Below are positions 17,522 to 26,752 of a DNA stretch of 64,000 bases, piece by piece. The notes below the pieces were generated by a model. The model made no database searches. It saw only the letters and a list, made by a program, of their open reading frames with translations, and was not told the origin of the DNA. The stretch is taken from the NCBI GenBank assembly GCA_965215215.1, contig OZ244043.1, positions 3,844,001 to 3,908,000 on the forward strand. Direction: 5' to 3'. This DNA is from CALDTK01 sp965215215. Lineage in GTDB: Bacteria; Bacteroidota; Bacteroidia; Chitinophagales; Saprospiraceae. Numbering within the stretch: the first letter of the stretch is position 1; each line of letters opens with the position of its first letter. Position numbers and translations under genes: made by a program.

Positions 17522-17569
17522 CCAGAACCGTTCTGGTCGGAAAGGGTATTCGCTACCTTCCGGCCAGAA
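17522..17569 (+). promoter_or_regulatory. Two mutually exclusive hairpins between T9SS genes
   Basis: CCAGAA (17522-17527) can pair with TTCTGG (17531-17536). The same TTCTGG begins a longer stem, TTCTGGTCGGAA with TTCCGGCCAGAA (to 17569). Only one can form at a time, the geometry of an attenuator or processing switch. It sits in the 70-bp gap just upstream of the SPOR paralogue. No U-tract follows, so it is not a standard terminator. Confidence 0.5.
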
Positions 17570-17581
17570 TAGGTAGGGGAT

Positions 17582-20053
17582 ATGCTGCAAATCTTCAGGT
17601 TCTGTTTGACCGCGCTCGTACTCAGCCTCGTGCAGCAGGCCTACGCGCAGAGGTACCTGCGCACGGCGGAGAAAGAGTACGAACTCGGAAACTTCGCCGA
17701 GGCCATCCCTGGTTTCGAGCGGTACCTGGAGAAAATGCCGGGGGCCATACCGCAGGGCGGACAGCTCGCGTACTCCCTGCGGATGGCGGGACAAACGGAG
17801 GCCGCCTCCGTGGCTTACGAAGCGGCCGCCCGATCTTCGCCGGCCAACCCGGACTACGCCTACAATTACGCCATCACGTTGATGGAGCTCGGCGACTACG
17901 CGAAGTCGGCCGCCCAACTCGCCCAAGCCGCGCGCCTAGGGCACCCCGAGGCCGCCGCCGCCCAGGAACGCCTCGCGTTCGCGGTCGCTAACCAGGCGGT
18001 TTCCAGGGCGGGTGGCTGGCGCGTCACCAACGAGTTCGTAAACGGCCCCGGCGACGATTTTGGCGCCACCCCCTTCGGAAAACGCGTCGTTTACGCCGCT
18101 CAGCGAAACGGGCAGCCGACCAAATTGCAAATCTCCGGACTGGATGAACGTTCCTTCCTCCAGATCCCGACCCCACTCCACAACACCCTGACCGAACAGT
18201 CGGGCGATGCGCCCCTCGCCTACAGCCCGAGCGGCGAGCTACTCGCATACACCCGCAACAACTTCGTGCCCGGTGAACGCTTTTTACCGGAAGCCGGCTG
18301 GGAGCTAAGCCTCATTCTGGCAGCCCCCACCGAGGACGGTGATTTTCGGCAGGGCAAACCCTTCGTGCACAACGGTCCCGGGTACTCGAGCGGGTTCCCG
18401 AGTTTCAGTAAGGACGGCCGAAAGCTCTACTTCGCCTCCGACCGCCCGGGGGGCTACGGTGGCTACGATCTGTACGTGTCCGAACGCAACAACAGTGGGT
18501 GGGGCGAACCGATCAACCTCGGATCCAAAGTCAATAGCCCCGGCAACGAGATCTCCCCCAGCCTGGTAGAGGGTGCGCTCTTCTTCGCGAGCGATTATCT
18601 CCCCGGCTACGGGGGTATGGACATCTTCCGCGCAGACGCCATGGGGGCCGTCTACACGAACGTAGTCAACCTCGGATCTACCGTCAACAGTCCACTCGAC
18701 GACTTCGGGTTCGTCCTGGATCGGGACGGGCGCTTCGCTTACTTCACTAGCAATCGCTACGGGGGTAAAGGCGAGCTCGACATCTACCGGGCGGTACGCG
18801 ACGTAAAAGCGTTCGAGATAGCGGTTCTCGACGCGGAAACCGGCGAGCCGGTACCAAACGCCCTAATCGATTTCGCTAGTTGTCAAGAGAGTAGCTCCCT
18901 CACGGGCCCCGATGGGGTGTACCTGTTTCGCGCTTCGCCAAACTTAGAGTGCGAACCGGTCGTGCGTAAGAGCGGCTACGAGGCCAGGACATTCAACCTC
19001 GTGGCGAGTAGTCTCAAGAACAAAGAGCGCGTGGAGGTCCGGATTCAACCGGTCAAGTCGCTCAGCACCTACAGCGGTTCGGTGGTGGATGGCCGTAGCG
19101 GCAAGCCGCTCGAGAACGTCTCGATTCGGGCTCGGAGCCGTGGGGCCAGCTTTGCCACCTCGGCCACCTCGGACGCGGCGGGCAAGTACGAGCTGAGTCT
19201 CAAGCCGCAGGGCTCGTACACCATCCAGTACGAGTTGCCGGGCATGACCGGGTTGGACCGGGAGTTCGCCACGACCCCCACCGATACGGTCTTCGACCTC
19301 GGTCGTTTCGCTTTGTTCTCCACGGTCGACCCCGATACCGCGGTCGAGGAACGAGTTACCGAACCGGTGACGCTACCGGATTCCGCACTGGCTGGAAGCA
19401 CGGGGGCAGCGAGTCCCGCAACTCCGCGGGGTCCCGTGTTACAACCGTCCACGGTCGATTCCGGATTCTCGGTCCAGGTGGCGGCGATCGATGCGAACGA
19501 AGACGACATCTCCGAGTACGAGATCCGACTCGGATCGCTCGGTGAGGTTTACGCCCGCCGGGGTGGAGCCATGATGCGGATCCGCGTTGGCCCCTTCGGC
19601 TACACGCAGGGCACCGAGGCGGTGAGCGAGATTCGGGAGATGGGATTTACGGATGCCTTTTTGATCAACGAACCCGGTGGCGAAGTGCTGCGTATGGGGA
19701 CGGGGGTGCCGGTTACCTCGACCGCGGACGAGCAGCCACCGGCAGCGGGGCGCCCCCGCCCGCCGTCGCCCACCGAGTCGGCGGAGCGCGTCCCGGAAGA
19801 CCGGTCCGATCGATTTTTCGTTCGGTTAGCTACGTACCGAGATTTTTCGAGTTTCGATCCGCTCACGACCGAGGAACTCGGACCGATTACCACGCGAACC
19901 AGTGGAAACTTCACCATCGTGTTACTCGAGGGGTTCGCGAACGAAGCCGAGGCGGGAGCCAGCATCCCCGCGGCCCAGGAGGCTGGCTTCAGGGATGCGC
20001 ACGTAGTGGCGGAGACGCCGGGCGGCAAGCTTCGCCGGGTTAGAGGGAAGTGA
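17582..20053 (+). CDS. PorE-like paralogue with SPOR-type C-terminus
   Basis: This 823-residue exported protein has a signal peptide ending near QAYAQR. It follows the same plan as its upstream neighbour: TPR-like helices, PD40 propeller blades (LYFASDRPGGYGGYDLYV) and two carboxypeptidase-regulatory-like domains (FEIAVLDAETGEPVPNALID, YSGSVVDGRSGKPLENV). In place of OmpA it ends in a SPOR-like repeat (SGFSVQVAAIDANEDD, about 625-700) and a second weaker one (RFFVRLATYRDFSSF, about 745-815). SPOR domains bind denuded septal peptidoglycan, so the anchor would differ from OmpA. The last 14 bp overlap convergent tilS. Confidence 0.82.
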   Translation: MLQIFRFCLTALVLSLVQQAYAQRYLRTAEKEYELGNFAEAIPGFERYLEKMPGAIPQGGQLAYSLRMAGQTEAASVAYEAAARSSPANPDYAYNYAITLMELGDYAKSAAQLAQAARLGHPEAAAAQERLAFAVANQAVSRAGGWRVTNEFVNGPGDDFGATPFGKRVVYAAQRNGQPTKLQISGLDERSFLQIPTPLHNTLTEQSGDAPLAYSPSGELLAYTRNNFVPGERFLPEAGWELSLILAAPTEDGDFRQGKPFVHNGPGYSSGFPSFSKDGRKLYFASDRPGGYGGYDLYVSERNNSGWGEPINLGSKVNSPGNEISPSLVEGALFFASDYLPGYGGMDIFRADAMGAVYTNVVNLGSTVNSPLDDFGFVLDRDGRFAYFTSNRYGGKGELDIYRAVRDVKAFEIAVLDAETGEPVPNALIDFASCQESSSLTGPDGVYLFRASPNLECEPVVRKSGYEARTFNLVASSLKNKERVEVRIQPVKSLSTYSGSVVDGRSGKPLENVSIRARSRGASFATSATSDAAGKYELSLKPQGSYTIQYELPGMTGLDREFATTPTDTVFDLGRFALFSTVDPDTAVEERVTEPVTLPDSALAGSTGAASPATPRGPVLQPSTVDSGFSVQVAAIDANEDDISEYEIRLGSLGEVYARRGGAMMRIRVGPFGYTQGTEAVSEIREMGFTDAFLINEPGGEVLRMGTGVPVTSTADEQPPAAGRPRPPSPTESAERVPEDRSDRFFVRLATYRDFSSFDPLTTEELGPITTRTSGNFTIVLLEGFANEAEAGASIPAAQEAGFRDAHVVAETPGGKLRRVRGK

Positions 20054-21314
20054 GGTCCGCCCGCGGGGCCGCCGCAAACGAGATGATCTCCCTCAGTTCG
20101 GTCGGTGCCCCCACCGCCCATTTGCTCGGTTCGAGGCACGCCACCACTTCCTCGTCCAATACGAGTACCGTTGCGTACCCCTGCGAGGCGGGAGGAAGCC
20201 GTGCCGCGCTAAGTAGCCTCCGTAGTGATTTACGGCCCCCCCCACCGAGTGCAATGGTATCGGTAGCCCGCGCGGTACGCCAGCGCAACGATTTTGGGGG
20301 CGTTCCGCTAACGGTTAGCGTACCGGGCGGAGCGGGGTAGGCGTCCGGTCCGCAGACGGTCACCGCGAACGGTTCCAGCCCGAGGGTAGGTTCGAGGTAC
20401 ACGCTGCCCCCAGCGACGATACAGCGGACGGTCCGCGTGCTACTCTCGAAGACCCGACGCGCCTGAACGCCGTCGCCGATCGCAGCGGCAACCGCGTAAA
20501 TCGATTCGCCGCCGAAGCCGTGTGGTTCCAACCAGCACCAGAGCGGGTAAGCTAGCCCCGGTTGGCCAGCGAGCTCGGTTCGGGTTAGCGTATGACTCAG
20601 CGAAGGGTCCCGGCAGGCGGTGAGGGTGGATCGAGCTGCTGAGGCGGCGAATGTGTTTTGCGCTCGCTGCGCGTCGATCGACCGTTGTACCGTGCTCCAG
20701 ACGGAGGGATTTTCCGCGTAGAGTAGCGGTAGGATGCCCCGTCGAACGCGGTTGCGTTGGTAGTCGAGTTTGGCGTTAGAGCTATCGTCGCGAAACGCTA
20801 CGCCGTGCGTTTTAGCGTAAGCGGCGAGCGCCGTGCCCGGATCGCGCAGTAGGGGCCGGAAGTAGGGTGGGGCAGCCTCCTGCATGCCGGCTAGCCCGTG
20901 GGGGCCTGCCCCGCGCAAAAAACGCTGAACGAGCGTCTCGAGCTGGTCGTCGGCATGGTGGGCGAGCAGGATGCTCGCGTAGCCGTGTTGTCGTACCAAG
21001 CGTTCGAAGTAGTCGCGTCTTACGGTTCGCGCTAGGGCTTGTATACCGCTCGTTTGACCCGCCAAGTGCCGCTCGGCGAGGACGTGGCACGCGCAGCCGC
21101 GGGCCCGGGCCGTAGCGCGCACGAAGGCCTCGTCCGCGTCGCTCTCGCGGCCACGTAGTCCGTAATTGACGTGCGCTACGGCGTACGGTCGGCCGGTTTG
21201 GTGCAACAACCCCCAGAGCACCATAGAATCACGTCCACCGCTAACACCCAACAAGTAGGGCGGCTCCGCGATCAGACCGTCGAGGGTTTCACTGAGCTTC
21301 GGGCCACGTTGCAT
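20040..21314 (-). CDS. tilS: tRNA(Ile)-lysidine synthetase
   Basis: This 424-residue PP-loop ATPase converts C34 of the CAU-anticodon tRNA-Ile to lysidine, which is essential for AUA decoding. The PP-loop SGGRDS is at residues 25-30, followed by HVNYGLRG, LLAHHADDQLETLVQRFLRG and the TilS C-terminal domain (GGGRKSLRRLL). Length and domain order are normal. It is convergent with the SPOR-type gene, with a 14-bp overlap. One copy of the dispersed 14-mer (20809-20822) encodes AYAKT. Confidence 0.93.
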   Translation of the reverse strand: MQRGPKLSETLDGLIAEPPYLLGVSGGRDSMVLWGLLHQTGRPYAVAHVNYGLRGRESDADEAFVRATARARGCACHVLAERHLAGQTSGIQALARTVRRDYFERLVRQHGYASILLAHHADDQLETLVQRFLRGAGPHGLAGMQEAAPPYFRPLLRDPGTALAAYAKTHGVAFRDDSSNAKLDYQRNRVRRGILPLLYAENPSVWSTVQRSIDAQRAQNTFAASAARSTLTACRDPSLSHTLTRTELAGQPGLAYPLWCWLEPHGFGGESIYAVAAAIGDGVQARRVFESSTRTVRCIVAGGSVYLEPTLGLEPFAVTVCGPDAYPAPPGTLTVSGTPPKSLRWRTARATDTIALGGGGRKSLRRLLSAARLPPASQGYATVLVLDEEVVACLEPSKWAVGAPTELREIISFAAAPRADLTSL

Positions 21315-21400
21315 CTTGGGATCGAATACGGGTCTGAGAGCAATCTTTGGCTACTTTCGCTCAAACTTAAGCATACCCGGTGCGTGAGCGAAGGAATACG

Positions 21401-22864
21401 ATGAGGCGGCTGCTGCCCGAGGCTTGGCTGCTCGTCGCGGTTTTAGGAGCGCTGGGGTGCAAGGAGGAAACGCCCCGGCAGCATCCGGGATTAACCGAAG
21501 TCAAAGTGGAAGGCACCACGACGAACCGACCCTTCCAAACGCCCGACTGGGCAGCGACCGCCAGCATCTACGAGGTCAACGTACGCCAGTTCACGCCCGA
21601 AGGCACGTTCGCGGCCATGCGGACGCACCTGCCCCGACTCAAGCGCATGGGCGTGGACGTAATTTGGTTTATGCCCATCTACCCCATCAGCGAGCTCCGC
21701 AATAAGGGCTCCCTCGGTAGTTATTACTCCATAGGCGATTTTCGTGCGGTAAATCCCGCGTTCGGCACCCTGACCGAGTTCCGGGAGATCGTCGACGAGA
21801 TTCACGCGCTCGACATGCACGTTATCTTAGACTGGACGGCCAACCACACCGGCTGGGACCACGCCTGGATCACGGAGCACCCCGAGTTTTACATCCACCG
21901 AGAGGGCTCGGATACGATTCGCCACGCTTTCAACCCGCAGGATCCCTCGGGCGGGGATACGGACTGGTACGACATCGCGCAGCTCGACTACAGCAACATG
22001 GAGTTGCGCGACTCCATGGTGGCCGATATGCAGTACTGGCTCCGCGAGGTCGATATCGACGGTTTCCGGTGCGACGTGGCCGGTTTCGTGCCCAACGACT
22101 TCTGGATGAGCGTACGCCCGAAGCTGGAAACGATCAAGCCCGTGTTCATGCTCGCCGAGTGGGGGGACGAGCCCGCGCATTTTGATTCCGCCTTCGACAT
22201 CAACTACGGGTGGGGATTCCACCAATTACTCAACGAAATCGCCCAGGGCAACGCGAACGCGGATAGCGTCTGGGCGTACCAAGCGGCGAACACCGCCAAA
22301 TTCCCGCCCTACGCCTACCACCTCAACTTCACGAGCAACCACGACGAAAACTCTTGGAACGGCACCGAGTTCGAGCGCCTGGGCGAACTCGCCGACGCGA
22401 TGTGGGTGGTCTGCGCCACCTTCGAGGGCGCGCCACTGATCTACTCCGGGCAGGAGGAGCCGCTGCGCCGCCGCCTCGCCTTTTTCGACAAAGACGATAT
22501 CGGATTCGAGGAGTACGCCAACGAAGATTTCTTCCGCACGCTGCTTACGCTAAAACAAAACAACCGGGCGCTCGCCAACGGTGCGGCCGGTGGCCGTGCG
22601 GAGCGACTGGAGCTCGGCGAGAGCGATTCGGACGTGCTCGCGTTCCGTCGGGCGGCACGCGCGGATTCGTTGATTGTTGCGGTCAACTTCTCCGGGGAGG
22701 CCAAACGGCTCAGCTTACCGAACGCGGGTTCGTTAGGCAGCTTTCGCGACGTATACGCGGCCGAGGCCGATCCGATTGACATCCGCGGTACACTCAGCCT
22801 TCCCCCGCACGGCTACCTTGTGTTGACGAACACGGCGCTCGGCGTCGAGCCGCTCAACAACTAG
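21401..22864 (+). CDS. GH13 alpha-amylase-family lipoprotein
   Basis: The start is the ATG at 21401 with a purine-rich AAGGAA 5 bp before it. The 487-residue product has a lipoprotein signal ending LGALGC. All four GH13 conserved regions are visible: ILDWTANHT (I), DGFRCDVAGF with the nucleophile Asp (II), FMLAEWGD with the acid/base Glu (III) and FTSNHDEN (IV). It is a surface or periplasmic glucan-degrading enzyme, compact with a short C-terminal beta domain. It is followed by a small secreted protein after 1 bp. Confidence 0.93.
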   Translation: MRRLLPEAWLLVAVLGALGCKEETPRQHPGLTEVKVEGTTTNRPFQTPDWAATASIYEVNVRQFTPEGTFAAMRTHLPRLKRMGVDVIWFMPIYPISELRNKGSLGSYYSIGDFRAVNPAFGTLTEFREIVDEIHALDMHVILDWTANHTGWDHAWITEHPEFYIHREGSDTIRHAFNPQDPSGGDTDWYDIAQLDYSNMELRDSMVADMQYWLREVDIDGFRCDVAGFVPNDFWMSVRPKLETIKPVFMLAEWGDEPAHFDSAFDINYGWGFHQLLNEIAQGNANADSVWAYQAANTAKFPPYAYHLNFTSNHDENSWNGTEFERLGELADAMWVVCATFEGAPLIYSGQEEPLRRRLAFFDKDDIGFEEYANEDFFRTLLTLKQNNRALANGAAGGRAERLELGESDSDVLAFRRAARADSLIVAVNFSGEAKRLSLPNAGSLGSFRDVYAAEADPIDIRGTLSLPPHGYLVLTNTALGVEPLNN

Positions 22865-22865
22865 T

Positions 22866-23327
22866 ATGCACTTGCGCGTTTTTCTGCTACCGACCCTGCT
22901 CGCGCTGGCCGCGCTGTGCGCTTCGAGCTTCAATCCCGACGACCTGTTCATCGGCAACTGGTCAGGCATAATCACCCAGGAGATCGGCGAAACGACGCGC
23001 TACTTCGACATGGAGCTCGGCATCGCCCCACTCGAAGGACAAGACTCCGTGTACGAGATCAGCAGCCACGTGATGGACGGCGATTACCACGCCTTCATGG
23101 CCGGGCAGGCGTTTCTGGACGAAAGCGGCCTGATGTTCGTCGCCGAGAGCGAAATCATCCGCTCGGACAGTATCCCGGACATGGAGTGGTGCGTGAAACG
23201 CATGCACATCACGCAGTCGATGGAGGACGGTCAGTTGCACCTCCGGGGCTTTTGGGATGGGGATACCTCTTTCGGTCCCTGCGATCCGGGCCGCCTGGAC
23301 TTGGTGCAGCAGGTAGCGCGGCCGTAG
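22866..23327 (+). CDS. Small secreted protein, unknown function
   Basis: This 153-residue protein has a signal peptide (MHLRVFLLPTLLALAALCAS). The mature part begins FNPDDLFIGNWSGIITQ and alternates short beta-like strands, ending GDTSFGPCDPGRLDLV. The NWSG start resembles lipocalin-like or DUF-type secreted beta-barrels, but I cannot name a family. It starts 1 bp after the GH13 stop, so the two are probably co-transcribed. Confidence 0.7.
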   Translation: MHLRVFLLPTLLALAALCASSFNPDDLFIGNWSGIITQEIGETTRYFDMELGIAPLEGQDSVYEISSHVMDGDYHAFMAGQAFLDESGLMFVAESEIIRSDSIPDMEWCVKRMHITQSMEDGQLHLRGFWDGDTSFGPCDPGRLDLVQQVARP

Positions 23328-23374
23328 CCCGGGGGCGAGGCGGTGGAAGCCGGGGGACTACATTCGCCGCCGCC

Positions 23375-25225
23375 ATGGAAATTACCCAACAGCTCCAACA
23401 GCTCACGATCGACGCCATCGGGCGTGCGTACCCCGACGTAGCCGCCGTCACGCCCGACGCGATCGTCGTTCAGCCTACGCGTCAGGAGCTTACCGGCGAC
23501 TTCACGATCGTAACTTTCGCGCTCGGTAAGTCCCTACGCGATCGCCCGGAGGCCATCGCGCAGAAGCTCGGCGAAGCGCTACTGGCCGGATCGGAGGAGG
23601 TCGTGAGCTTCGAGGTGGTAAAGGGGTTTTTGAACCTCACGCTCGGCGCGAACTTCTGGAGGCAACGTGCGCTCGAAGCGGCCGCGGATCCAGATTTCGG
23701 CCGACACCCACCGACGGGGGTACGGAGCATGGTGGAGTTCGCCTCGCCGAACACCAACAAGCCACTACACCTCGGACACGTCAGGAACATCCTGCTCGGC
23801 TGGTCGGCGGCGCGTATCCTCGAGGCCGCCGGTCACGAGGTAAAGCGGGTTCAGATCGTCAACGACCGGGGTATCGCGATCTGTAAGAGCATGCTCGCCT
23901 GGCGGAAGTTCGCGGACGGAGCTACGCCGAGCTCGACGGGGACGAAACCCGACCACTTCGTGGGCGAGTACTACGTGCGTTTCGAGCGCGAATTCCAACG
24001 GGAGTACGCCGCCTGGCAGGCTTCCGCGCGGGGCAAGGCCACCCTCGCCAACAGCCGAACCAAGAACGAGGAGGAGCCGGCCAAAGCCTTTAAGAATACG
24101 TACTTCAACGAGTACTCCGCTATCGGTCGCGAGGCGCGCGACATGCTCCTCGCCTGGGAGTCGGGCGACGCGGCCGTGCACGCGCTCTGGTCGAAATTGA
24201 ACGGCTGGGTGTACGCCGGCTTCGCCGAGACCTTCGGGCGGATCGGCGTGAGCTTCGACAAGGTGTACTACGAGTCGGAAACCTACCTCCTGGGTAAGGA
24301 GATGGTGGAGCGCGGACTGGAGCGGGGGGTGTTTTTCCGCAAGGAGGACGATTCGGTTTGGGTAGACCTCACCGACAGGAAGCTCGACGAGAAGATTGTG
24401 CTGCGCGCCGACGGGACCTCGGTGTACATCACCCAGGATCTAGGCACGGCCAACCAACGGTTCGAGGATTTCGGGATGGACCGGATGGTGTACGTCGTGG
24501 GCGACGAGCAGGACTACCACTTCCGCGTGCTCTTCGAAACGCTCCGGAAGCTCGGCGAGCCGTACGCCGAGCAGCTTTACCACTTGAGCTACGGGATGAT
24601 CGACCTGACGAGCGGCAAGATGAAGAGTCGGGAGGGGAACGTGGTCGATGCCGACGACCTGATGAGCGAGGTGGTCACCGAAGCGCGAGCCGGCGGGGAG
24701 GAGCGCGCCGAGCTCAGCGAGCTGAGCGAGGAGGAGCGCGCGCGGTCGGCCGAGCAAGTCGGGATGGCCGCCATCAAGTACTTTATCCTGCGGGTAGGAC
24801 CGAAAAAGCGGATGACCTTCGACCCGAAGAAGAGCGTCGAGCTGCAGGGCGCCACCGGGCCCTACATTCAGTACAGCTACGTGCGCGCCAACGGGGTGGC
24901 GCAGCGCGCGGTGAAGGAGGGGGTAGACCTAGATCCGGCGGCGGCGTACGCCCGGCTCGAAGCCGAGGAGCGCGATCTCATCAAGCACCTACTCACGTTG
25001 CCCGCGCAGGTCCTGGCGGCCGCCGAGGCGCTCGACCCCTCGCTGGTGGCGGACTTCGCCTACAACCTCGCGAAGGGCTACCACCGGTTTTGGCACGACC
25101 ACTCCGTACTTTCGGCAGCTACGCCGGAGGCGATCGCGTTCCGTGTGCGGCTCAGCCAGGCGGTCGCCATCGCGCTGCGTACCTCGATGGACCTGCTCGG
25201 TATAGAGCTGCCGGAGCGGATGTGA
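23375..25225 (+). CDS. argS: Arginyl-tRNA synthetase
   Basis: The start is the ATG at 23375 (MEITQQLQQLTIDAIG), giving 616 residues; the open frame further upstream is only the shadow of the preceding gene. This class I synthetase charges tRNA-Arg. The HIGH motif is HLGHVRN in FASPNTNKPLHLGH, the KMSKS-like element is MKSREGN, and the protein ends GIELPERM as is usual for ArgS. A TACATTCG box 8 bp before the start may be its -7 element. A tRNA-Arg gene lies about 33 kb downstream in the window. Confidence 0.96.
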   Translation: MEITQQLQQLTIDAIGRAYPDVAAVTPDAIVVQPTRQELTGDFTIVTFALGKSLRDRPEAIAQKLGEALLAGSEEVVSFEVVKGFLNLTLGANFWRQRALEAAADPDFGRHPPTGVRSMVEFASPNTNKPLHLGHVRNILLGWSAARILEAAGHEVKRVQIVNDRGIAICKSMLAWRKFADGATPSSTGTKPDHFVGEYYVRFEREFQREYAAWQASARGKATLANSRTKNEEEPAKAFKNTYFNEYSAIGREARDMLLAWESGDAAVHALWSKLNGWVYAGFAETFGRIGVSFDKVYYESETYLLGKEMVERGLERGVFFRKEDDSVWVDLTDRKLDEKIVLRADGTSVYITQDLGTANQRFEDFGMDRMVYVVGDEQDYHFRVLFETLRKLGEPYAEQLYHLSYGMIDLTSGKMKSREGNVVDADDLMSEVVTEARAGGEERAELSELSEEERARSAEQVGMAAIKYFILRVGPKKRMTFDPKKSVELQGATGPYIQYSYVRANGVAQRAVKEGVDLDPAAAYARLEAEERDLIKHLLTLPAQVLAAAEALDPSLVADFAYNLAKGYHRFWHDHSVLSAATPEAIAFRVRLSQAVAIALRTSMDLLGIELPERM

Positions 25226-25288
25226 TCTCGAACGCTTGCACCCCACACGCCCGGCCGTGCGTTATCCCGGTATTCCAAGCTGAAGTTT

Positions 25289-26752
25289 ATGCGAAAAGTA
25301 TCACGCGCGCTCGCCTGCGTACTGACCCTCACGATCGTGATTGGTGTAGCGAATGCACAAGCGGGCGGCTACGCCATCGATGTCGAAGTGGAGGGGTTTG
25401 CCGGGGACTCGATGTTCCTGGCCAATTATTTCATGGACAAGCAGTACATCGTAGACACGGTGATCGCCGAGTCGGGCAAGGCCACTTTCCGCGGCGAGGA
25501 CGTTTTGCCGGAAGGCACCTACCTGCTCGTGCTGCCGCCCGACAACGAGTACGCGCAAATTATGCTCGACTCGGACCAGCAGTTCGGTCTCAAGACCGAT
25601 GTGGCTGATCTCGCCGGCGCCATGCGCGTCGACGGCAGCGAGGAAAACGAGCTTTTCTACGGGTACCTGAATTTTATCACGCGGATGCGCCCGCGGGCCG
25701 ACTCCCTGCGTGCGGTGCAGCAGGATAGTACCCTCCTGGCGGCGACCCGCGAGTCGGCCAAGAACGAAGGGTTGAAGCTCGACGAGCAGGTAAAACAGCA
25801 CCAGGCGGAGATCCGGGAGCGGCACCCGGGGTCGATGACGGCGGCACTGCTGCGCACGATGGTCGAGCCGGAGCTGCCGACCTTTACCGGTACCGAGGCC
25901 GAGCAACAGGAAGCCCGGTACCACTACTACAAAAACCATTACTTCGATGGGGTCGACCTCGGCGATCCGCGGGCGCTGCGCTCCACTTGGCTCGACCAAC
26001 GGGTGAGCGACTATATTGAAAACTTGGTGGTTCCCGCTCCGGATTCGATCAGTAAGGAGCTGGATATGATCCTCGACCGGATGCGGCCCGCGCCGGAGAC
26101 GTTTCGCTTTTACACCAGCAAGTTTCTGAACGATTACGCGGCGTCCAAGATCGTCGGTATGGACGCCGTGTACGTGCACTTGGGGAAGAAATACTACGTG
26201 GGCGGCGAGGCCGACTGGGTGGATTCCACGACGCTCGCCAAGATCGCCGAGAACGTAGCGACGTTGGAGCCGCTCCTGATCGGCAAGCCGGCACCACCGC
26301 TTACGCTAAAACTCCGCGACGAGTCCGACTTCGTGCTTCACGATACCGACGCCAAGTTTACCGTACTCTTCTTCTACGATCCGGAGTGTAGCCACTGCAA
26401 GAAGCAGACGCCGTTCGTCATCGAGTTCGCCGAGAAGTATCGGGACAAAGGGGTGAAGACGGTAGCGGTCTGCTCCAAATTCGCGCCGAACGTAGGGGAT
26501 TGCTGGACCTACGTCGACGAGAACGAAGGCATGAAGGAGGCGATAGTCAACACCGCGGACCCCTACCACAAATCGAAGTACAAAGTCGTGTACGACATCA
26601 CCTCCACCCCGCAGATCTACGTACTCGATAAGGATAAAAAGATCGTGAGCAAACGCATATCGGCCGAACAACTCCCCGAGGTCTTGGACCGCATGCTCGA
26701 AGAGGGGCAAGCCGGTGGACCGGCTGGTCCGGCGGACGGATCCGGTCGCTAA
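25289..26752 (+). CDS. Exported thioredoxin-fold protein (TlpA/DUF4369-type)
   Basis: This 487-residue protein has a signal peptide ending VANAQAG. An N-terminal DUF4369-like beta domain (GDSMFLANYFMDKQYIVDT) and a helical DUF5106-like middle follow, then a C-terminal thioredoxin fold with CSHC (FFYDPECSHCKKQTPF). Such Bacteroidota proteins act in the periplasm in disulfide or oxidative-stress chemistry. The CxxC is intact, so it is potentially redox-active. Its stop overlaps the convergent SDR gene by 4 bp. Confidence 0.88.
   Translation: MRKVSRALACVLTLTIVIGVANAQAGGYAIDVEVEGFAGDSMFLANYFMDKQYIVDTVIAESGKATFRGEDVLPEGTYLLVLPPDNEYAQIMLDSDQQFGLKTDVADLAGAMRVDGSEENELFYGYLNFITRMRPRADSLRAVQQDSTLLAATRESAKNEGLKLDEQVKQHQAEIRERHPGSMTAALLRTMVEPELPTFTGTEAEQQEARYHYYKNHYFDGVDLGDPRALRSTWLDQRVSDYIENLVVPAPDSISKELDMILDRMRPAPETFRFYTSKFLNDYAASKIVGMDAVYVHLGKKYYVGGEADWVDSTTLAKIAENVATLEPLLIGKPAPPLTLKLRDESDFVLHDTDAKFTVLFFYDPECSHCKKQTPFVIEFAEKYRDKGVKTVAVCSKFAPNVGDCWTYVDENEGMKEAIVNTADPYHKSKYKVVYDITSTPQIYVLDKDKKIVSKRISAEQLPEVLDRMLEEGQAGGPAGPADGSGR

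Noticed and set aside
24358..25608. A long alternative plus-strand frame across argS and the thioredoxin-fold gene
   Set aside because: It is out of frame with two well-conserved genes and has Arg/Gly/Ala-rich composition with no motif.
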